From NCBI GenBank assembly GCA_049322795.1, contig JBMOQH010000016.1:62001-126000 (forward strand): a stretch of 64,000 bases of DNA. The letters run 5' to 3'. Made by a program: the position numbers and the translations under genes. This document shows positions 44,188-55,239 of the stretch, one piece after another (position 1 is the first letter of the stretch; the number at the start of each line of letters is the position of its first letter). The notes beneath the pieces were generated by a model. The model saw only the letters and a list, made by a program, of their open reading frames with translations, made no database searches and was not told where the DNA came from. This DNA is from Immundisolibacter sp049322795. Lineage in GTDB: Bacteria; Pseudomonadota; Gammaproteobacteria; Immundisolibacterales; Immundisolibacteraceae.

Positions 44188-45162
44188 ATGCCCGACGTCG
44201 CCGCCGCCCTCGCCCGCCCGCTGTCCGGGCAGGTCCACCCGCAAGTGGCCGCGCACCTGGCGCAACTGGCCGCCATGAACGCGCCGCCCATCGACGCGCT
44301 GACGCCCGAGCAGGTGCGCGTCGGCTTTGGCATGCAGCTGAAGATGACCGCCGGTCCGGCCACGCCGCTGCCGGTGGTGCGCGATCTTTCTGTGCCCGGG
44401 CCGGGCGGGGCAATCAAGGCGCGCCTGTATCGACCGACCACCGACGGCCTGCTGCCGGGGCTGGTGTTCTTCCACGGCGGGGGCTGGGTGATCGGCGATC
44501 TCGACAGCCACGACGACCTGTGCCGGGATCTGGCCGCGCTGGCCGGCTGCGCCGTGCTGGCGGTCGATTACCGCCTGGCGCCGGAACACCGCTTCCCGGC
44601 CGCGGCCGACGATGCCATCGCCGCCACCGGCTGGGTGCAGGCCCACGCCGCCGAGCTGGGCATCGACGTGGGGCGCCTGGCGGTGGGTGGCGACAGTGCC
44701 GGCGGCAATCTCGCCGCCGTGAGCGCGCTGGCGAGCCGCGATGCCGGCAGCCCGCTCGCCGCGCAGTTGCTGATCTATCCGGTCACGGACATGTCGCGCC
44801 TCGCCGGCGAGTCCTACACCGCCTGTGGCGAGGGTTACGGTCTCACCGCCGGCGCCATGGCGTGGTTCCACGATCACTATCTCGCCGATGCCGCAGCGGC
44901 GCAGGACTGGCGCGTGTCGCCGCTGCTGGCGACCGATCTTGGCCGCCTGCCTCCGGCGCTGGTGGTGACGGCCGAGTTCGACGTGCTGCGCAGCGAGGGC
45001 GAGGCTTACGCCAAGCAATTGGCGGATGCCGGCGTCCAGACCGAGCTTCGCCGCTACGACGGCATGATCCACGGCTTCGCCTCCATGGCCGGCGTGCTCG
45101 ACGTCGGACGGGCCGTGCGCGGCGACATGGCGCGCTGGCTCAAGGGCGTGCTGGGTACCTGA
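44188..45162 (+). CDS. Alpha/beta hydrolase, HSL-family esterase
   Basis: Hormone-sensitive-lipase family carboxylesterase. 324 residues from the ATG at 44188, preceded by GAGGAG; a longer opening from 44071 is not supported. Oxyanion hole HGGGW, nucleophile Ser in GGDSAGGNLAA, catalytic Asp in VVTAEFDVLRSEG and His in MIHGFASM are all in order. An N-terminal helical cap precedes. Substrates are likely short-chain esters; nothing in the context specifies one. The GC content and codon use match the surrounding chromosome. Confidence 0.92.
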   Translation: MPDVAAALARPLSGQVHPQVAAHLAQLAAMNAPPIDALTPEQVRVGFGMQLKMTAGPATPLPVVRDLSVPGPGGAIKARLYRPTTDGLLPGLVFFHGGGWVIGDLDSHDDLCRDLAALAGCAVLAVDYRLAPEHRFPAAADDAIAATGWVQAHAAELGIDVGRLAVGGDSAGGNLAAVSALASRDAGSPLAAQLLIYPVTDMSRLAGESYTACGEGYGLTAGAMAWFHDHYLADAAAAQDWRVSPLLATDLGRLPPALVVTAEFDVLRSEGEAYAKQLADAGVQTELRRYDGMIHGFASMAGVLDVGRAVRGDMARWLKGVLGT

Positions 45163-45228
45163 CCCCTGCCGCCGGCGGTCGGCGCGTGCCGCGTGCATCG
45201 CGCCGGTGCCGCGGCCTGTCTTGGGCCG

Positions 45229-46338
45229 CTAGTAAAGCCCCCAGCGGCGCGTCTGCATGGCGGCCTGCACGCGCTCCAGCGCCAGTGCCTCGGCGGCCTG
45301 CCGGGGGGTGACACCGGCCCGCGCGCGGTCCAGCACCGTCGCAGTGTTGGCGCGGATGCGCTCCTCGACCGCGGCCATCGCGGCGCCCGCCGTCGCGCCG
45401 CGCAGCTCGAGCGCCGCGCAGATCACGCCGCCGGCGTTGGCGATGAAGTCCGGCACCACGCACACGCCGCGCGCGTGCAGGCTGCGTTCGGCCTCGACCG
45501 TGGCCGGGATGTTGGCGCCCTGCACCACCAGCGCCGCGCGCAGGCGATCGGCATTGCCGGCGTGGATCACGTCCGGCCGCGCCGCCGGTATCCACACCTC
45601 GCAGTCCACGTCGATCAAGCGCTCCGCGTCGATGATCTCGGCGCCCGGACAGGCCGTTACCTTGCCGCCTTCGGCCTTGATCGCCAGCAGGCGTTCCAGG
45701 TCGATACCGGACGGCTGGTGAATGGCGCCGGCCGAATCCGCCACCGCCACCAGGCGCGCGCCGCGGGCCACCAGAAAGCGCGCCGCATGCTGCCCGACGG
45801 CGCCGAAGCCCTGCACCACCACCCGGGCGCCGTCGAGCGGGTGCCCGAGTCGGGCCAGCGCCACCTCGGCGGCTTGACACACACCCCAACCGGTGGCGCC
45901 GATATGGTCCAGCGGAATGCCGCCGAGCGCCTGCGGCAGGCCGACGGCGCGGCCGATCTCGTCCTTGACCCAGGCCATGCAGGTCTCGTCGGTGCCCATG
46001 TCCGGGCCGGCGATGTAGTCCTGCTCGTGGCGGATCGCCGCGGCAAAGGCACGGATCAGGCGCTCCTTGTCCGCCGCCGGCAGGCGCGGATCCGCCCGCA
46101 GCACCGACTTGCCGCCGCCATGCGGCAAACCGGCCGCGGCGTTCTTGAGCGTCATGGCGCGCGCCAGACGCGCGCACTCGGCGACGGTGACATCGGGCGC
46201 CATGCGCAGCCCGCCGATGGCCGGCCCGCAGGCCAGGTTGTCCAGCACCACCGTGGCGGCCAATCCCAGGGCCGGCTGGTGCATGTGGATGACGCGCGCG
46301 GGGCCGAGATCGTCAGCAAACGGCAGGTCGGGGTGCAT
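45229..46338 (-). CDS. Glu/Leu/Phe/Val dehydrogenase family protein
   Basis: NAD(P)-dependent oxidative deamination of an amino acid. 369 residues, the length of leucine/phenylalanine dehydrogenases rather than hexameric glutamate dehydrogenases (about 450). The N-terminal domain has LDNLACGPAIGGLRM and the catalytic Lys in LPHGGGKSVLR, then IAGPDMGTDETCM. The Rossmann domain has VVVQGFGAVGQHAARFL, and the end has PDFIANAGGVICAA. The nearby branched-chain-type 2-oxo-acid dehydrogenase operon makes a leucine- or valine-type substrate attractive, but this is inference. Confidence 0.88.
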   Translation of the reverse strand: MHPDLPFADDLGPARVIHMHQPALGLAATVVLDNLACGPAIGGLRMAPDVTVAECARLARAMTLKNAAAGLPHGGGKSVLRADPRLPAADKERLIRAFAAAIRHEQDYIAGPDMGTDETCMAWVKDEIGRAVGLPQALGGIPLDHIGATGWGVCQAAEVALARLGHPLDGARVVVQGFGAVGQHAARFLVARGARLVAVADSAGAIHQPSGIDLERLLAIKAEGGKVTACPGAEIIDAERLIDVDCEVWIPAARPDVIHAGNADRLRAALVVQGANIPATVEAERSLHARGVCVVPDFIANAGGVICAALELRGATAGAAMAAVEERIRANTATVLDRARAGVTPRQAAEALALERVQAAMQTRRWGLY

Positions 46339-46534
46339 GGTGTCACGCTCGATGGGGAAATTCGGCTACGGATGAGACCAGTATCGCCCCCGCCCGCGCC
46401 CTGACCCGCGTCAGTCGCACGGCACTGCGGCTACACCGCTTGAGGCGGATCAGTGCGCAGGATCATGCCCGACCGTTCAATCGACGCCGTATCGACTTGG
46501 AACGACGGCCCGAACAACCCCCACGGTGGTGAAC

Positions 46535-46795
46535 ATGAACGCCCACGAAGAACTGAAGAAGTTGCTGGACCTCCTGGCCACGCAGCGCGATGAACTGATC
46601 GTGCAGGCACACCTCGCCAGACTTGAAGCGCAGGAGGAATGGGGCCAGCTCGAGAAGCAACTCGAACAGCTGCGCGAGAAGGCCGGCAAGGTGGCCTCCG
46701 TCAGCGGCGACACGGCGCGGGAGGTGTTGTCGGCGACCAAGCTCGCCGGCGAGGAAATCGCCCGCGGCTACGAACGCCTGCGCAAGACGCTGTAG
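46535..46795 (+). CDS. Small coiled-coil protein of unknown function
   Basis: 86 residues from the ATG at 46535; an in-frame GTG at 46526 is an alternative, and neither has a strong ribosome site. Almost entirely helical and charged: KKLLDLLATQRDELIVQAHL, LEAQEEWGQLEKQLEQLREK, then EVLSATKLAGEEIARGYERL. The heptad pattern predicts a coiled coil, with no membrane span. Such small proteins occur in gammaproteobacterial genomes without assigned roles. It is 21 bp upstream of the alcohol dehydrogenase gene and may be co-transcribed with it. Confidence 0.7.
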   Translation: MNAHEELKKLLDLLATQRDELIVQAHLARLEAQEEWGQLEKQLEQLREKAGKVASVSGDTAREVLSATKLAGEEIARGYERLRKTL

Positions 46796-46816
46796 CCGCG
46801 CCGGACACCCGCGCCC

Positions 46817-47845
46817 ATGCAGGCCATGCTGCTGCGCCGGCTGGGCGAACTGGCCGACGGCGCCGCCGCGCTCGACATGGCGGAACTGCCGACCCCACAG
46901 CCGGCGGCAGACGAGGTGCTGATCGCCGTCACCTGCTGCGGCGTGTGCCACACCGAGCTCGACGAGATCGAGGGCCGCACGCCCCCGCCGCAGCTACCGG
47001 TGATTCCCGGGCACCAGGTGGTCGGCCGGGTGGTGTCGGCGCCCGCTGGCAGCGGGCTCACGCCGGGCGACCGGGTGGGCGTGGCGTGGATTTTCAGCGC
47101 CTGCGGGCAGTGCGACTACTGCCGCGAGGGGCGCGAGAACCTGTGCGCCGGGTTTCGCGCCACCGGGCGCGACGTGCACGGCGGCTATGCGCCGTTCATG
47201 ACGGCGCCGGCCGAGTTCGTGCACCGCCTGCCGGACGCGCTGGGCGACACCGAGGCGGCGCCGCTGCTGTGCGCCGGTGCGGTCGGCTACCGGGCGCTGG
47301 CGCTGTGCGGGCTCGCGGACGGCGACGCGCTGGGCCTGTCCGGCTTTGGTGCCAGCGGCCATCTGGTGCTGCAAATGGCGCGGGCACGCCATCCGCGCTC
47401 GCCGGTGTACGTGTTCACGCGCAACGCCGTGGAGCGCGCCCTGGCCCTGGAACTCGGCGCCGCCTGGGCCGGTACGGCGGATGCCGTGACGCCGCTGCCG
47501 CTGCACGCCGTCATCGACACCACGCCCGCCTGGGCGCCGGTGCGGGCAGCACTGCGCAACCTGCGCCCGGGCGGGCGGCTGGTGATCAACGCCATCCGCA
47601 AGGAGGCCACCGACGCCGGCGTGATGGCCGACATCGACTACCCGCGGGAGCTGTGGCAGGAAAAAGCCGTGCAATCGGTCGCCAACGTGACGCGCGCCGA
47701 CGTGCGCGGGTGTCTCGATCTGGCCGCGCGGGCCGGCATCCGGCCGCGGGTGCGCCGCTATCCGCTGGCGCAGGCCAACCAGGCGCTGGCCGACCTCAAG
47801 TTCGGCCGCCATGCGGGGGCCAAGGTGCTGCTGACGGGTGGCTAG
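46817..47845 (+). CDS. Zinc-dependent alcohol dehydrogenase family protein
   Basis: Medium-chain dehydrogenase/reductase. 342 residues. Catalytic zinc ligands: Cys in CCGVCHTELDE and His in VIPGHQVVGRV; structural zinc cysteines in SACGQCDYCREGRENLC. The NAD-binding fold begins around DALGLSGFGASGHLVLQMAR. The sequence is closest in pattern to broad-specificity alcohol dehydrogenases with the CGVCHTD motif. The neighbour 20 bp downstream on the opposite strand is the 2-oxo-acid dehydrogenase E2 gene, giving a convergent pair. Confidence 0.9.
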   Translation: MQAMLLRRLGELADGAAALDMAELPTPQPAADEVLIAVTCCGVCHTELDEIEGRTPPPQLPVIPGHQVVGRVVSAPAGSGLTPGDRVGVAWIFSACGQCDYCREGRENLCAGFRATGRDVHGGYAPFMTAPAEFVHRLPDALGDTEAAPLLCAGAVGYRALALCGLADGDALGLSGFGASGHLVLQMARARHPRSPVYVFTRNAVERALALELGAAWAGTADAVTPLPLHAVIDTTPAWAPVRAALRNLRPGGRLVINAIRKEATDAGVMADIDYPRELWQEKAVQSVANVTRADVRGCLDLAARAGIRPRVRRYPLAQANQALADLKFGRHAGAKVLLTGG

Positions 47846-47865
47846 CCGGGCATTCCCCGCCGACC

Positions 47866-48978
47866 TCACTGCGCCCGTTCGAGATCGGCCTTCACGGCCA
47901 TCAGAAACCGTGCCGCCTCGCCGCCGGTGACGACGCGGTGGTCGAAGCTCAGCGACAGCGGCAGCACCCGCCGCACGGCCGGCTGGCCGTCGACCGCCAG
48001 CACGGCGTCGTACGCCCGGCCGGCGCCCAGGATGGCCACCACCGGCGGCACCAGCAGCGGCACCGCGTAGCGCCCGCCGAGCGGGCCGAAGTTGCTCAGC
48101 ATGATGCTGGCGCCGCGCAGTTGCTCGGGCGTGAGGCTGCGGGCGCGCACCGCGGCCATCAGCGCGTCCACGCCGGCGCGCAGGCCGTCGGCATCGAGCG
48201 CGCCGACATCGCGCAGCACCGGCACGAACAAACCTTCCGGGCTGTCGACGGCGATGCCGACGTCGATCTTTCGCAGCAGGCGGCGGCCCATGTCCTCGCT
48301 GTCGAACCAGGCGTTCAGCGCCGGCTCGGCCCGGCAGCCGGCCGCCAGCGCCCGCAGCAGGCGCGTCATGGGATCGCTGCCGGCCGGCCAGGCGTGAACG
48401 TCGGCGTCGTCGCACAGGGCCGCGGTGGCCACCTCGGCCTGTGTCTTGGCCATGTTGACGGCCATCGCGCGGCGCGGCCCGGCCAGCGCCTCGAGCGGGC
48501 CGGTCTCGGCGTAGATGCGCGCCACGCGCTCGACGTCGGCCTTGGTGATGGTGTCGTTGGGGCCGGTGGGCGTCACCGAGCCCAGATCCACGCCCAGACG
48601 CCTGGCGAGCGCGCGCACCGCCGGCGTGGCGCGGATACCGGCGGCCGGCCGGCCAACCGGTTGCGGGGCCTCGTGCACCACGGCCGCGCCGGCGGCGACG
48701 GCACCGACCACGGTACCCGTGTCGGCGCTGTCGCCGCCCACGAACTCCACCAGCGGCTCGCCCACGGCCAGCCGCACGCCCGCCTCGGCGCACAGACGCG
48801 CGATCTCGCCGGCGCGCGGCGAGGGCACCTCCACCACCGCCTTGTCGGTCTCGACCGACACCAGCGGCTGGCCCTCGACCACGTGATCGCCGGGCCCGAC
48901 GTGCCAGGACAGCAGCTCGGCCTCGGTCAGGCCCTCGCCGAGGTCCGGCAGCGTGAAGGTCTTGGCCGGTTCGTTCAT
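47866..48978 (-). CDS. 2-oxo-acid dehydrogenase E2 (dihydrolipoamide acyltransferase)
   Basis: Acyltransferase core of a 2-oxo-acid dehydrogenase complex. 370 residues. One lipoyl domain (LPDLGEGLTEAELLSWHV, lipoyl-Lys in SVETDKAVVEVPSP), a peripheral-subunit-binding domain (ATPAVRALARRLGVDLG), then the catalytic domain ending in SLSFDHRVVTGGEAARFL. In canonical E2 proteins this motif is HRxxDG; here Thr stands in place of the Asp, seen in some homologues, and its effect is uncertain. The start at 48978 is 2 bp after the E1-beta stop. No E3 gene is adjacent. Confidence 0.92.
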   Translation of the reverse strand: MNEPAKTFTLPDLGEGLTEAELLSWHVGPGDHVVEGQPLVSVETDKAVVEVPSPRAGEIARLCAEAGVRLAVGEPLVEFVGGDSADTGTVVGAVAAGAAVVHEAPQPVGRPAAGIRATPAVRALARRLGVDLGSVTPTGPNDTITKADVERVARIYAETGPLEALAGPRRAMAVNMAKTQAEVATAALCDDADVHAWPAGSDPMTRLLRALAAGCRAEPALNAWFDSEDMGRRLLRKIDVGIAVDSPEGLFVPVLRDVGALDADGLRAGVDALMAAVRARSLTPEQLRGASIMLSNFGPLGGRYAVPLLVPPVVAILGAGRAYDAVLAVDGQPAVRRVLPLSLSFDHRVVTGGEAARFLMAVKADLERAQ

Positions 48979-48980
48979 GG

Positions 48981-49955
48981 TCAGTGCTCCAGGACGCGCC
49001 GGGCCGCCGCGAGGATGCGGTCCGGCCCCGGCAGATAGGTGTGTTCGAGGCGCGCCAGCGGCATCACCGTGTCGTAGCCCGCCACGCGCTCGACCGGCGC
49101 CAGCAGCGACATCAGCCCCGGCCCGGCCAGCAGCGCGGCGATCTCGGCGCCGAAGCCGCCGTGCAGCGGCGCCTCGTGCACGATGACGCAGCGGCCGGTC
49201 TTGGCCACCGACGTGAGCAGCGTGTCGGCGTCGAGCTCGCGCAGCGTGGCGACGTCGATCACCTCGGCGCTGATGCCCTCCCCGGCCAGCGTGTCGGCGA
49301 CGGCAAGGCAATCGGCAACGCTGGCGCCCCAGGCGACCAATGTCAGGTCCGTGCCCTCGCGCGGCACGAAACACACGTCCAGCGGCAGCGCCTCGCCGGT
49401 GTCGGCCACCTCCTCCCGAAAAGCGCGGTAGATGCGCGCCGGTTCCAGAAACACCACCGGATCCGGGTCGCGGATGGCGGCCAGCAGCAGGCCGTAGGCG
49501 CGCGCCGGCGAGGACGGGATCACCACCCGCAGGCCCGGGATGTGCGCCAGCATGGCCTCGTTGCTCTCGGAATGGTGCTCCGGCGCGTGGATGCCGCCGC
49601 CGCAGGGCGCGCGCAGCACCATGGGGCAGGTGAGGCGACCGCGGGTGCGGTTGCGCAGGCGGCTGGCGTGGCTCACCAGCTGGTCGATGGCCGGGTAGAT
49701 GAAGCCCGAGAACTGGATTTCCGCCACCGGCCGCAGGCCCTCGGCGGCCATGCCGACCGCCACACCGGCGATCAGGTTCTCCGCCAGCGGCGTGTCCATG
49801 ACGCGCGCGCCAAAACGCTCCTGCAGCCCGACGGTGGCGCGGAACACGCCGCCGTTGACGCCGACGTCCTCGCCCAGCACCACCACAGCCGGGTCGTCGG
49901 CGAGCGCGCGGGCGAGCGCCAGGTTCACCGCCTCGACCAGCGTGCACTCAGTCAT
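48981..49955 (-). CDS. 2-oxo-acid dehydrogenase E1, beta subunit
   Basis: 324 residues. The N-terminus MTECTLVEAVNLALARALAD is followed by VVVLGEDVGVNGGVFRATVG, typical of branched-chain/pyruvate E1-beta. The transketolase-type domain has AEIQFSGFIYPAIDQLVSHA and GGGIHAPEHHSESNEAMLAH, and the C-terminal domain TGRCVIVHEAPLHGGFGAEI. It overlaps the E1-alpha stop by 8 bp and precedes E2 by 2 bp. The separate alpha and beta genes plus a single lipoyl domain on E2 fit a branched-chain or acetoin/pyruvate-type complex. Confidence 0.94.
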   Translation of the reverse strand: MTECTLVEAVNLALARALADDPAVVVLGEDVGVNGGVFRATVGLQERFGARVMDTPLAENLIAGVAVGMAAEGLRPVAEIQFSGFIYPAIDQLVSHASRLRNRTRGRLTCPMVLRAPCGGGIHAPEHHSESNEAMLAHIPGLRVVIPSSPARAYGLLLAAIRDPDPVVFLEPARIYRAFREEVADTGEALPLDVCFVPREGTDLTLVAWGASVADCLAVADTLAGEGISAEVIDVATLRELDADTLLTSVAKTGRCVIVHEAPLHGGFGAEIAALLAGPGLMSLLAPVERVAGYDTVMPLARLEHTYLPGPDRILAAARRVLEH

Positions 49956-51015
49956 GCTGACCCCCGGCCAATTCGGCGCGCTGCGCGGCGAGGCTGCCCG
50001 GCAGCTGCGCGTAGAGGTGGTCGATCATGTCCGTCGGCGCGGGCGGCGGATTGGCGAGGTAAGCCGCCACGGCGGCCTCCACCTTCGCGTTGCAGTCGGC
50101 GATCAGCCGCTCCTCGTCGGCCGCGCTCCAGGCACCCTGCCCCGCCATGAATTCGCGCAGCCGCGGCAGCGGATCGCGCTGCCAGGCGGCGGAAACCTCG
50201 GCTTCGGGACGATAGCGGCGGGCGTCGTCGGACGTGGTGTGGTCGCCCAGGCGATAGGTCAGGCCCTCGACCACAGTTGGACCGTCACCACGCCGGGCTC
50301 GGGACACGGCCCGGCCCACCACCTGCCGCACCGCCACCAGATCGTTGCCGTCCACCTGCTCGCCCGGCACGCCACCGGCAATGGCCTTCTGCGCCAGCGT
50401 GGCGCAGGCGGTCTGCTTTGACAGCGGCACCGAAATCGCCCACTGGTTGTTGGCGATCACGAACACCAGCGGCAGCTGCCACACGCCGGCCAGGTTGAGC
50501 GCCTCGTAGAAATCGCCCTTCGACGTGCCGCCGTCGCCGACGAAACATACCGCCACGCGCTTCTCGCCGCGCAGGCGCAGCGCGCTCGCCACCCCGGCGG
50601 CGTGCGTGCACTGGGTGGCGATCGGCACGCAGTACGGAAAATCCCCGTTCGGGCCGGCGAAGCGGCTGCCGCGCTCGTCGCCGCCCCAGTACGCCAGCAG
50701 CTGCTCCAGCGGCACGCCACGCACCATCAGCGCGCCGGCCTCGCGGTAGGTGGGCAGCAGCACATCCTCGGCGCGCATGACATCCGCCACGCCCACATAC
50801 AGCGCCTCGTGCCCCAGGCTGGACGCATAGGTGCCGAGCTGGCCGGTGCGCTGCAGGCGCACCGCGCGCTCGTCGAAACGGCGTGACAGCACCATCTGCC
50901 CGTACAGGCGGCGCAGCGCGGCGGCGCCGACGCGCGGAGTCTGGCGGCCCGTCCGGCCATGTTCGTCGATGAGCTGGTGATAGGCGACGCTGAATCGGGC
51001 GACGGTGGTTTTCAC
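49948..51015 (-). CDS. 2-oxo-acid dehydrogenase E1, alpha subunit
   Basis: TPP-binding subunit. 355 residues from a GTG at 51013–51015 preceded by a strong GGAGGGG site; the in-frame ATG at 51069 lacks such a site and its extra residues are not conserved. Key motifs: RRLYGQMVLSRRFDERAVRL, YASSLGHEALYVGVADVM, and the TPP motif CFVGDGGTSKGDFYEALNLA ending in VIANNQWAIS. YRLGDHTTSDDARRY is the conserved phosphorylation-loop-like region. First gene of the three-gene operon; substrate class not certain. Confidence 0.93.
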   Translation of the reverse strand: MKTTVARFSVAYHQLIDEHGRTGRQTPRVGAAALRRLYGQMVLSRRFDERAVRLQRTGQLGTYASSLGHEALYVGVADVMRAEDVLLPTYREAGALMVRGVPLEQLLAYWGGDERGSRFAGPNGDFPYCVPIATQCTHAAGVASALRLRGEKRVAVCFVGDGGTSKGDFYEALNLAGVWQLPLVFVIANNQWAISVPLSKQTACATLAQKAIAGGVPGEQVDGNDLVAVRQVVGRAVSRARRGDGPTVVEGLTYRLGDHTTSDDARRYRPEAEVSAAWQRDPLPRLREFMAGQGAWSAADEERLIADCNAKVEAAVAAYLANPPPAPTDMIDHLYAQLPGSLAAQRAELAGGQHD

Positions 51016-51069
51016 GCTCCCCTCCGGTGACTGGCCGTCGTTGTAATGCCGGACGGGTTCCGAGGGCAA

Positions 51070-51492
51070 GGCAGCGGCGCCCGCCAGCCGCCATCGCCGG
51101 ATGGCTAACCGGCGCTGATTCGACCGTTCAAAGGGGTTTGTGAGAGGAAATCGACGCCGCCACGAACCGGCTGCTCGGCCGACTTCTGGCAGCTTCAGGG
51201 CGGGGGGCAGAAGAAAAAGAGGCGGGGGCCGGAATGGTGTGTGCCAGTCACCATCAGGAGGAGGAGGGGAAGAGGTCCCGGCCCCCGCCTATTTGACTAA
51301 AGCACGGGCTGTGCCAAGCGGGAATGAATGCCGCCTTGACGGCCGGATGGCCATTCCGGGCGAGGAATCAGCCCGACAACGGCCGCCGCCACGCACCGCA
51401 ATGAAGAGCGCTGCCGGCCTTGTGCACCAAACCCGGGCCGAGGGCGTGCCGGATGGACGGCGCCGTGGCGGACCTGGCGTCCGCCGGGCGAA
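51070..51492. other. Intergenic region upstream of the 2-oxo-acid dehydrogenase operon
   Basis: About 420 bp with no credible gene; a long open frame on the plus strand (51140–51634) runs through the tRNA and is spurious. The main structured feature is the hairpin at 51221–51289, listed separately. The dehydrogenase operon promoter should lie between it and 51015. Confidence 0.5.
51205..51289 (-). terminator. Long hairpin with T-rich tail, probable terminator or leader structure
   Basis: GGCGGGGGCCGG at 51221–51232 pairs perfectly with 51278–51289. Inside the 45-base loop, ATGGTG (51234–51239) pairs with CACCAT (51249–51254). Read on the minus strand, the stem is followed by CTCTTTTTCTTCTG, consistent with an intrinsic terminator for transcription coming from the tRNA-Asn. 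It could also be a leader element of the operon starting at 51015. On the plus strand the loop carries GGAGGAGGAGGGG. Confidence 0.5.
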
Positions 51493-51576
51493 TCAGACGA
51501 TCAGCGCGAACACCACGCCGACCGCCACGATGGCGAGGACGGTGGCGATCAGGGCCTTGGGCAGGGTGTCGATCAT
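51493..51576 (-). CDS. 27-residue single-span membrane protein
   Basis: ATG at 51574–51576, TGA at 51493–51495. The product MIDTLPKALIATVLAIVAVG plus VVFALIV has a short polar start and one strongly hydrophobic helix, the profile of bacterial small membrane proteins. It begins 17 bp downstream of tRNA-Asn on the same strand, so it could share its transcript, and it ends before the hairpin at 51289. No strong ribosome site is seen. No family recognised. Confidence 0.5.
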   Translation of the reverse strand: MIDTLPKALIATVLAIVAVGVVFALIV

Positions 51577-51592
51577 GCGCGGATTTTGGAAA

Positions 51593-51668
<76 letters not shown>

Positions 51669-51755
51669 AAAGAGGGCGCGTAGTCTATTGGCCGGCCGGC
51701 GCGACGGTCAAGCCGCGCCGGCGAAAAGCCAAGCGGGACGCGGATTTGCAGGGTG

Positions 51756-52940
51756 TCAGCCGAGGGCGACCTTCAGGCGCCGCATGGCTTCCTGCAGGTT
51801 TTCCATGCTGGTGGCGAACGACAGGCGCAAATAGCCCGGCGCGCCGAACGCGCTGCCCGGCACCAGCGCCACCTCGGCCTTGTCCATCAGCCAGGCGGCG
51901 AACTCGACGTCGTCGTTCACGCCCGGCGTGGCGGCGATGGCGTCCTCGACGCTGAAGAAGCAGTAGAAGGCGCCGTCGGCGGGCGCGCAGCGGATGCCCT
52001 TGATGCCGTTCAGCGCCGCCACCACGAAGTCGTGCCGCTGCTTGAAGGCGGTGTTCATGTCGCCGATGAAGGACTGGTCGCCCTGCAGCGCCGCCACCGT
52101 GGCCGCCTGCGAGATGGAGCAGGCGTTGGACGTGCTCTGCGACTGGATCTTGGCCATCTCGCTGATGACGCGGGCGTCGCCGGCGGCGTAGCCGATGCGC
52201 CACCCGGTCATCGAATAGGCCTTGGAGACGCCGTTCAGGACCATGGTGCGCTCGTACAGCGCCGGGCAGGCGTTGACGATGTTCTTGAACTGCGTGCCGT
52301 CCCAGCGGATGTGCTCGTACATGTCGTCGCTGGCGATCCACACCTGCGGGTGGCGCAGCAGCACGTCCGCCAGCGCCGTGAGCTCGGCCTCGGAGTACAC
52401 GCTGCCGGTGGGGTTAGACGGGCTGTTCAGCACCAGCAGCTTGGTGCGCGGCGTGATGGCCGCCTCCAGCTGCGCCGGGCTGATCTTGAAGTGGCTGTCG
52501 AGGTTGGTGTCGATGACCACCGGGGTGGCGCCGGCCAGCAGCACGATGTCCGGGTACGACACCCAGTACGGCGCCGGGATGATGACCTCGTCGCCTTCCT
52601 GCAGCAGCACCTGCGCCAGGTTGTAGAAGCTCTGCTTGCCGCCGCTGGACACCAGGATCTGCGCCGGCTTGTAGCTGAGGCCGTTCTCGCGCGCGAACTT
52701 GGCGGCGATGGCGCTGCGCAGCTCGGGCGTGCCCTCGACCGCCGTGTACTTGGTGAAGCCGGCGTCGATGGCCGCCTTGGCGGCGTCCTTGATGTGCTGC
52801 GGCGTGTCGAAATCCGGTTCGCCGGCGCCCAGACCGATCACCTTGCGCCCGGCGGCCTGCAGCTCCTTGGCCTTGGCGGTGACCGCCATGGTGGCGGACG
52901 GCTTGATGGCGGCGACGCGGGCGGCGAGCTTCAGTTCCAC
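51756..52940 (-). CDS. Class I aminotransferase, aspartate aminotransferase type
   Basis: PLP enzyme transferring an amino group between aspartate (or a related amino acid) and 2-oxoglutarate. 394 residues. VELKLAARVAAIKPSATMAV starts at the GTG 52938–52940; earlier in-frame starts run antisense to uvrB and are rejected. Motifs: VIGLGAGEPDFDTP, SSGGKQSFYNLAQVLL, LLVLNSPSNPTGSVY, IASDDMYEHIRW and the PLP-Lys in NGVSKAYSMTGWRIGYAAGD. This subgroup (AspC/AatA type) includes prephenate aminotransferases. Divergent from uvrB, a conserved arrangement. Confidence 0.92.
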   Translation of the reverse strand: MELKLAARVAAIKPSATMAVTAKAKELQAAGRKVIGLGAGEPDFDTPQHIKDAAKAAIDAGFTKYTAVEGTPELRSAIAAKFARENGLSYKPAQILVSSGGKQSFYNLAQVLLQEGDEVIIPAPYWVSYPDIVLLAGATPVVIDTNLDSHFKISPAQLEAAITPRTKLLVLNSPSNPTGSVYSEAELTALADVLLRHPQVWIASDDMYEHIRWDGTQFKNIVNACPALYERTMVLNGVSKAYSMTGWRIGYAAGDARVISEMAKIQSQSTSNACSISQAATVAALQGDQSFIGDMNTAFKQRHDFVVAALNGIKGIRCAPADGAFYCFFSVEDAIAATPGVNDDVEFAAWLMDKAEVALVPGSAFGAPGYLRLSFATSMENLQEAMRRLKVALG

Positions 52941-53022
52941 GGCAGATATCCCCGGAGGGCAGCGACGAAAAAAGGGGCGGCTACTATACGCACTTGCCCG
53001 TTTCAGGTCAGCCGCCGCGCGC

Positions 53023-55050
<2,028 letters not shown>

Positions 55051-55239
55051 GAGCGGCAGCGTGAAGGGCCTCGCGGCTACGCAGCGGGATTTATTACAGC
55101 CCCCTTCGGCGCACGGCGCAGCAATTTGGTTTGCCATTGCGGAGCGCCATGTTCGAAGCGTTCAGATGCAATGTCGGAGGGCGGACGGCACTGCGCGCGC
55201 CGCCGCCAGTGATGATCCGCGTTAGATTTCCCGCGCACC

